Shown here: positions 58,853 through 64,000 of the stretch, one piece after another | Numbering within the stretch: position 1 is the first letter of the stretch | Layout: each line of letters starts with the position of its first letter | Source: Paragorgia papillata | Lineage: Eukaryota > Cnidaria > Anthozoa > Scleralcyonacea > Coralliidae | NCBI GenBank assembly: GCA_035771165.1 | Contig: JAWNZC010000348.1 | Coordinates: forward strand, 3,228,501-3,292,500 | Length of the DNA stretch: 64,000 bases | Reading direction: 5' to 3' | Made by a program: the position numbers and the translations under genes | Notes under the pieces: generated by a model | What the model saw: only the letters and a program-made list of their open reading frames with translations | Told to the model about the DNA's origin: nothing | Database searches by the model: none

Positions 58853-58940
58853 GCTGCAAAGTATTAGGCTGGCACGTGACGAAGATCTAAACGTTTGATT
58901 GGACGATACTTTGTGAGGGTACATGATAAAAATGTTATTT

Positions 58941-59030
58941 TACAATTATTCACCGAAGTGGAGGTGAATAGTGCTGGATATATCTACACTATTCACCGAT
59001 ACTGAGGTGAATAATTGTTTTAGCATATAC
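58941..59030. repeat. Foldback with CAATTATTCACCGA ends
   Basis: ACAATTATTCACCGAAG and GGAGGTGAATAGTG pair with CACTATTCACCGATAC and GAGGTGAATAATTG. Related half-sites occur at 10922 and at about 60108 (CACTATTCACCTGCGAGGT). Confidence 0.75.
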
Positions 59031-59311
59031 CTCATAAATGAAATAACAAGTTTAACATTCTTATATTTTTCGGTGTTTTATACAAGACACGGCCGCTAGC
59101 AACTTGGGACACTTGGCGTACTCAATATTTGTCGACAAAACAGTTTTTACAACATTTGAATATATTAATGGATAGAAAATTGTAAAGAAACATACCTGTG
59201 GACACTCTTCTACTTAATTTTGTTGACTTTTCTCGTTATTCTACTACACCAGCCTTGTTTATTAACAAAACCTCCTGCTTCGGTAAACATAAAAGCAAAA
59301 CTGTCTGCCAG

Positions 59312-59407
59312 TTATCATTATTTATAGACCTGGAGCGAGGGAATTCGATGAAATATTACCGGGTAATATTTCATCGAATTCCCCGAGGGAAAGGTCTATA
59401 AATTATA
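59312..59407. repeat. Palindrome
   Basis: TATTTATAGACCT...GGGAATTCGATGAAATATTA and the complement, with CCGGG at the centre. Confidence 0.85.
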
Positions 59408-59409
59408 TA

Positions 59410-59700
59410 TTATTTCAAAAACTCATTAATAATTCATGAGGAAAACACAAAGGAAATCAGTACCATGCCGTGGTTTTATACCTGATAAAACTTCTTGACG
59501 TCAGAAAGAATACTAATGAACATACAATTTTATATAAAGAATACTAATGAACATAACATCCAATAACGAATCGTTTTTGAAGCCATTCAAAACACTCGCA
59601 TCACGTGTTTTATCAGATCTAAAACACTCGGGCTGCGCCCTCGTGGTTTTAAATCTGATAAAACACTCCTGCTCGTGTTTTAAATATTACATCGAAACAA
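59410..59700. repeat. Dispersed repeat shared with 44928-45130
   Basis: ACTCATTAATAATTCATGAG, GGAAATCAGTACC, CGTGGTTTTATACCTGATAA. It also carries its own inverted pair of TTTTATCAGATCTAAAACAC and GTGGTTTTAAATCTGATAAA around CGGGCTGCGCCC. Confidence 0.75.
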
Positions 59701-60192
59701 TCAATCTTTCCAAAAAAGCTTAAATAATGTAGTTAGCTTAGCTTAACTTTTCCATTCTTCTTCTTGCTTTCTTTGTATTCCCTGAATCCTAATTTTCTTG
59801 CAAGCTAACAATCTTCTTGTCAACATCTGAGTGTTCAGGCGAAACGTTTTCTTATCTCGCCAAACTCCGCATTGTTGACAGCTTTGTGAATCGTGCGTGA
59901 CATTCACGCGTCGTACACGAACTCGAATACCCTGCTGTGGCGGGGTATTCGAGGTTATACCCCGCTGTGGAGGGTAATTCTACGATAAATTAACTGGTCA
60001 TGTGGTACAAATCAAGCTCTCTGACTGGACAATTTACAGTTGAGATATAATATTGCAGGATATCCCGAGCTAGAGGAACCAATCAGATTGCGTGAAAAGC
60101 ACTATTCACCTGCGAGGTATATGCTAAATATGTATATCCGTAAATCGGTGTGTTGAAGCCTAAATCTACATTATTTTTCATGGTTACTTTCT

Positions 60193-60198
60193 TTTATT
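60193..60198 (-). terminator. Possible poly(A) signal of the SLC1 gene
   Basis: AATAAA on the minus strand, about 170 bp past the stop codon. Weakly supported. Confidence 0.3.
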
Positions 60199-60368
60199 TT
60201 CCACATTTTAATTAAACGACGTCGTTAAAATAGAGCTGACAAATTTCGAAAACCACACATTGTACAGCGTCATTTCATACAAATTGGCTAGCAACTGATC
60301 AAATGACAAATTTGTGTAAGTCTGTGTAAATGTTGGAGTTACAAAAGGATACGTTTTGCTTTTTTATG

Positions 60369-63300
60369 TCAAAGGGCTGTTTCTTCTTCCAATGTAACGC
60401 TCTGGTTCTTGGACACGACGCATTCTGATCTTTGCTCGTATTTCAAATCATTTTGGGAATATTTTCCAACAACGGCTGCGGCAAAGCTATCTCCCATCAC
60501 GTTGATGGTTGTTTGTGCTCTGTCCCTGTAAATGGAGTGCTTACTTCAGTTTATATACATCAATAGTTAAAGAAAAATTAAAAGCAAAGTTTAAATTGCC
60601 TAAATTTAATTTTGTTTCTATGTAGTAAATAAAATTTTGTAATATAACAAAATGTTTGCGGTTATACACCATATTTAAATAGTACATAAAAATGTGTTAT
60701 TTGTCATTGTTATTTGTCATTGTTAATTATTTTGTTATATTATACATTAATACATCGCCATACCAAGTTAAAATTTTGTTAACGCTTAAAACACTCGAAT
60801 TGACACAGATACAGCGCAGCACGGCGGAATGTGATGTAGCGTTGTGCAATATATATATTTATACAATACCCTTGTTGCTATGCGTGTTTTCATTGGTTGT
60901 TGCCCATGATCTATTAGAGGACAGACGCATGGTCACGTCAGATCACGTCAGCTGACTTGCTTTTTTCTTTCTTCATGCCCCAAAACCCGACAGGGTTTTT
61001 TAAAAAACCTTTTAAGTTTTTGTATTGTATAAAACAAATAGATTCCATTTTTTTGTTGTCTGTTCAGTTATAGATGCACAGAAGACGTCACAACGTGGTA
61101 AGAACATCAGTGACCCACTCGACTGCGTCTCGTGGGCCACTTTTTTGTTCTTACCACGTTGTGACGTCATCTGTGCATCTATAACTGAACAGACAACGGC
61201 AAAATGGAATCTATTTGTTAAATATACCATATGGCGTAGTACAGAACTACACACAACAGTGCAGGACAGGCCGGAAAGTAGAGCAGTCACACTTATAACA
61301 ATTTTACCCTCCATTATAAGCACAGTCTTTTCAATGCCTATTACTGGTCCCTGCTGTCGAATTGTCCCTTTTTAAATTTTTCTATCTGAACTTTCTGTTT
61401 CTTTATCCTTCTCCTAAACATCCAATCACCAACCTTTGGCCACGGCAGCCATGGAGTGGTGTAATCACAAAACTCGTTACGAATTCTCGTCAGTTATACC
61501 GGCAGAACCTCATTGCTTGAATTCATTACCAGAAATTGATGACAAAATGTCGCCACTTAAGGGCTAATTTACATTATAGCCTTTATAAAATGGCATCCAA
61601 TTTTGAACAGTAAATATATAGGGAGGAAATATTAAAATGAAAATTCTACTAATTGAGTATCTAGCCTACTATTTGCCGACCTCGCTATCTAAGCAACAGC
61701 GATTTTCAAATTATTCACTTCCTTATTTCTTTAAATCAGGTATATACCCATTGAACTCTAAGTAAACTGGAACGCTAACTCCATAAGACAGCCCCTATGA
61801 TTGGGTGAAGTCAAACTTCCGGCCGCTGGGGGTAGCCATTGCACGTCAACAGAAGGTGTGAAGGGCACAATGAAAAACTGAAAACTCGCTGCAAAAAACA
61901 ACCATTTTTTAGACCTAAAGTTTTTTATAGATGATAACGAAGAAGCTAGTACGTATTGGGCTTATCGGCCTTGTACCTGAACAATTTCTACCCACGAAAA
62001 TGGATTGAACGACGAAATATCTGCCGAACAAAAGGAAAATTCGAGTCCGAAACTCGTACGGAAAATGCAGGTTTTTCTTATTTTTCTTTGTTATCTCAAA
62101 CGTTTGAAGGTTGTCATGCCAAGAATTAGTAAGAAGATAATGCTAAATTATAGCTTTAACTCAAGTTTCAGTTGTGGAAATGCTAAATCCGACATTTTTC
62201 GAGACGAAGAGTAACTCCAGAGCTGTAATAACACACGGTAAAGTGCATTTTGTTGTTTTTTTCCTACTGAAAATTGAGAAATTTAAAACCCAACTGTTTT
62301 TATAAACAACATCTTCATTTTAAACCTGGGTTTCATATGTATTTTCTTTATATTTGTCCAAACCATGGCAAATTTTGGTTGCATATTGTTGACTTTCATT
62401 TGAGAGCTTATATTTTTACTGTTTTTCTTGTTTTTACTCGTCATGTCAGTGTTCACCTACTCTACGGTATATTGGCATTTGATCTAAGCCTAAAAGTGGT
62501 TAACAAGTTTAGTTTTTCTTTGATTTCAAGCTGTTTTTGCAAACCATTTCACCAAATTCAGCTTCATTTTCTCTCGGTTATACAGTAAAAGGGACTGGGG
62601 TTGACGTGCATGGCGGCCCCCATGTCCGCCATTTTTGGCTTCAAAACGTGCAAGCGAGTTATCGTTCCAGTCTACTTAGAGTTCAATGGGTATACCTACG
62701 ATCTGCCAAATGACTATATCTTTCAAGCTATCGTTTGTCAATGTTTGAGTCTCCATGAATCATGGTGAGTTTAAAATGCATATTGTCTTGTTGTTAGTAC
62801 AAGTCGGGTAGTTGTTGAATTGGAGGTATACAACTTCAGCCAATTTGGTCAATATCCAATCTATTACATGCAAGATAAAGGTTCCTCTATCAACTCTCGA
62901 ACATTTGACCAAAGACGATTTTGAAAGTACAAACAAAATCCTACCGCAATCCAGTGGTGCATGCAGACCTGCTTATTTGTTTACTATATGTCTATATTTC
63001 AACACAATTTGGCAGATCGTAGATATATCTGGTGCAAATGAATAGGTGACTGAATGATTGGATAATAGTTGTTGTTTAGATCAGGAGATCGGCAAATAGT
63101 TGGCAAGCTACTCAATAAGCAGAATTCTCACTTTAATATATTCGCCTTATATATTTACTGTTCAAAATGGGACGCCATCCTCTAAGGAATATATGTAAAT
63201 TGGCTTTCAAGCGGTGGCCATTTTGTCATTAATTTCTGGTAGTGTGTTTATTAGCTAGCAGATCGATGGTCAATAACGAGGAACAACTGACTTGACTATT

Positions 63301-63730
63301 GCTCGTCGAGAACGAAAGCGAGTTGTCTAGTTGTTTTAGTATAAAATAGTCAGATAAAATATTATTTCAGTAAAAAAACCAAAAAAACTGAAAACTTTAT
63401 TGGCAAAACGCGAGTTTTCAGCCATTATTTTGCATTGTAAATTGACTCTTTGGCTACCAGTGACCTATCATCAAAAGACAGCGAGTAGATCAGCCAATCA
63501 GCAGGCAGTATTTCTAATAGTCGACTAATTAGTTTATACTAATTTACACTATAATGAGGCATCAATACTGTAGTCATGTTTATAAATAGACTTACAGAAG
63601 CCAATCCACAGCAAATATCGGACCAATTTTGTCTATTGGTAGCCCAACTGCTTCAAGTATGATAACCAAATTGCTGAGACCAGGGCTGGGAATACCAGCT
63701 GCACCAATTGAAACAAATGTGCAAATCAAT
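60369..63730 (-). CDS. SLC1 (EAAT/ASCT-type) amino acid transporter, 3' part
   Basis: Two minus-strand exons joined by a 3070-bp GT-AG intron: 63596-63730 and 60369-60525. The first reads [20 protein letters not shown], then [20 protein letters not shown], then VDWLL; this is HP2 and the start of TM8. The second reads [20 protein letters not shown], continues to [13 protein letters not shown] and stops. SLC1 proteins are trimeric, sodium-coupled plasma-membrane transporters of glutamate/aspartate or neutral amino acids. The TM8 signature is D-R-x-R-T-x-x-N-V-x-G-D: here D, N and D are kept but the second Arg is Gln. The 5' exons lie beyond 64000, so the N-terminal scaffold and HP1 cannot be judged. 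It converges with the DEG/ENaC gene. The last residues (ETAL) could be a PDZ ligand (class I, x-S/T-x-L). Confidence 0.94.
60838..61235. repeat. Large palindrome plus flank, copy 2 (inverted) in the SLC1 intron
   Basis: Inverted copy of 52445-52850. 61028-61222 is the palindrome and 60850-61020 the shared flank, with TTGTTGCCCATGATCTATTA and CGTCAGCTGACTTGC. Its reading relative to the DEG/ENaC copy is nearly identical. Confidence 0.85.
61528..63240. mobile_element. 1.7 kb foldback element in the SLC1 intron
   Basis: ACCAGAAATTGATGACAAAA, ATTTTGAACAGTAAATATAT and CTATTTGCCGACCTCG on the left are mirrored by CGAGATCGGC-type, ATATATTTACTGTTCAAAAT and CATTAATTTCTGGT on the right. A second inner pair of arms (61750-61860, 62585-62700) has CATTGAACTCTAAGTAAACT against AGTCTACTTAGAGTTCAATG. 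The central 700 bp hold two ORFs (62005-62214, 62274-62588) with no recognisable family. Confidence 0.8.
63241..63595. other. SLC1 intron remainder
   Basis: No exon or clear repeat seen between the foldback and the exon at 63596. Confidence 0.4.
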
Positions 63731-63908
63731 CTGAAGATATAATCATTGGGTGAGACATAAATAATCGACACGTTTATTTAAAAAAGTAGGAAGCTATTTG
63801 TTAGCGACTATATAGGTTTTAATTTATTAGTATCCTTTTTATAAGCATTGCTTTAATTATTGGTTACAATGATATATACACAACAACAACGACAACTGCC
63901 ATGTACTA

Positions 63909-63914
63909 CCACCA

Positions 63915-63950
<36 letters not shown>

Positions 63951-63986
63951 CCACATCAACAAAAACAACAACAACAACCACATCAA
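63909..63986. repeat. (CAA)n microsatellite with CCACATCAA interruptions
   Basis: About 20 CAA-type units at the window's end, inside the SLC1 gene upstream of the visible exon (minus strand). Confidence 0.9.
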
Positions 63987-64000
63987 GCAAAGTCGAAAAT

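Overview
The window is animal nuclear DNA, AT-rich, with intron-split genes, GT-AG splice sites and a dense load of short inverted-repeat transposons. A short DEG/ENaC channel resembling hydrozoan peptide-gated channels, a cystine-knot hormone-like gene, TTAGGG-type telomere-like blocks, and dispersed modules containing the motif CTGGGTACGAGGTTG point to a cnidarian, perhaps an anthozoan. The species assignment is inference. No bacterial operons, CRISPR array, intact rRNA gene or convincing intact tRNA gene were seen.

Three host genes are supported. (1) A small secreted cystine-knot (CTCK, bursicon/DAN-like) protein at 30557-30916 (+). (2) A complete seven-exon DEG/ENaC sodium channel, 446 residues, spanning 50251-58532 (+), with a TATA-like box and a poly(A) signal. 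(3) The last two exons of an SLC1 excitatory or neutral amino acid transporter at 60369-63730 (-), whose 5' part lies beyond position 64000. Genes 2 and 3 converge, with their 3' ends about 1.8 kb apart. Three further short ORFs look protein-like but are unassigned.

From 1 to about 29.7 kb there is no supported host gene. It holds an ATTCC-type satellite (543-1380), foldback elements, tRNA/5S-headed SINEs, a hAT-type MITE with an exact 8-bp target duplication (7376-7601), a (TTCG)n/(TTTG)n block, palindromic MITEs, a BEL/Pao-like integrase fragment (15.7-16.2 kb) and a tRNA-like sequence. From 31 to 50 kb the main content is transposon nests: a 2.3 kb element with a TAAAAT duplication (37992-40314) that contains another inverted-repeat element, hairpins and a SINE; the 3' end of a CR1/L2-like LINE (42985-43875); telomere-like repeats in head-to-head arrangement (44.0-44.7 kb); and a PIF/Harbinger-like element carrying a Myb-like exon (47281-47836).

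The introns of the channel gene are unusually rich. Intron 1 contains a sense-strand hammerhead ribozyme (52971-53027) with all core residues and a minimal stem III. Introns 2 and 4 carry two copies of one foldback family, intron 5 a hAT element with an exact 8-bp duplication, and intron 6 a tRNA-like sequence with a triplicated 11-bp D-arm segment. In the SLC1 fragment, the arginine that binds acidic substrates in TM8 is replaced by glutamine. In the channel, the N-terminal His-Gly gating motif is missing. The hammerhead and these two substitutions are the most informative observations.
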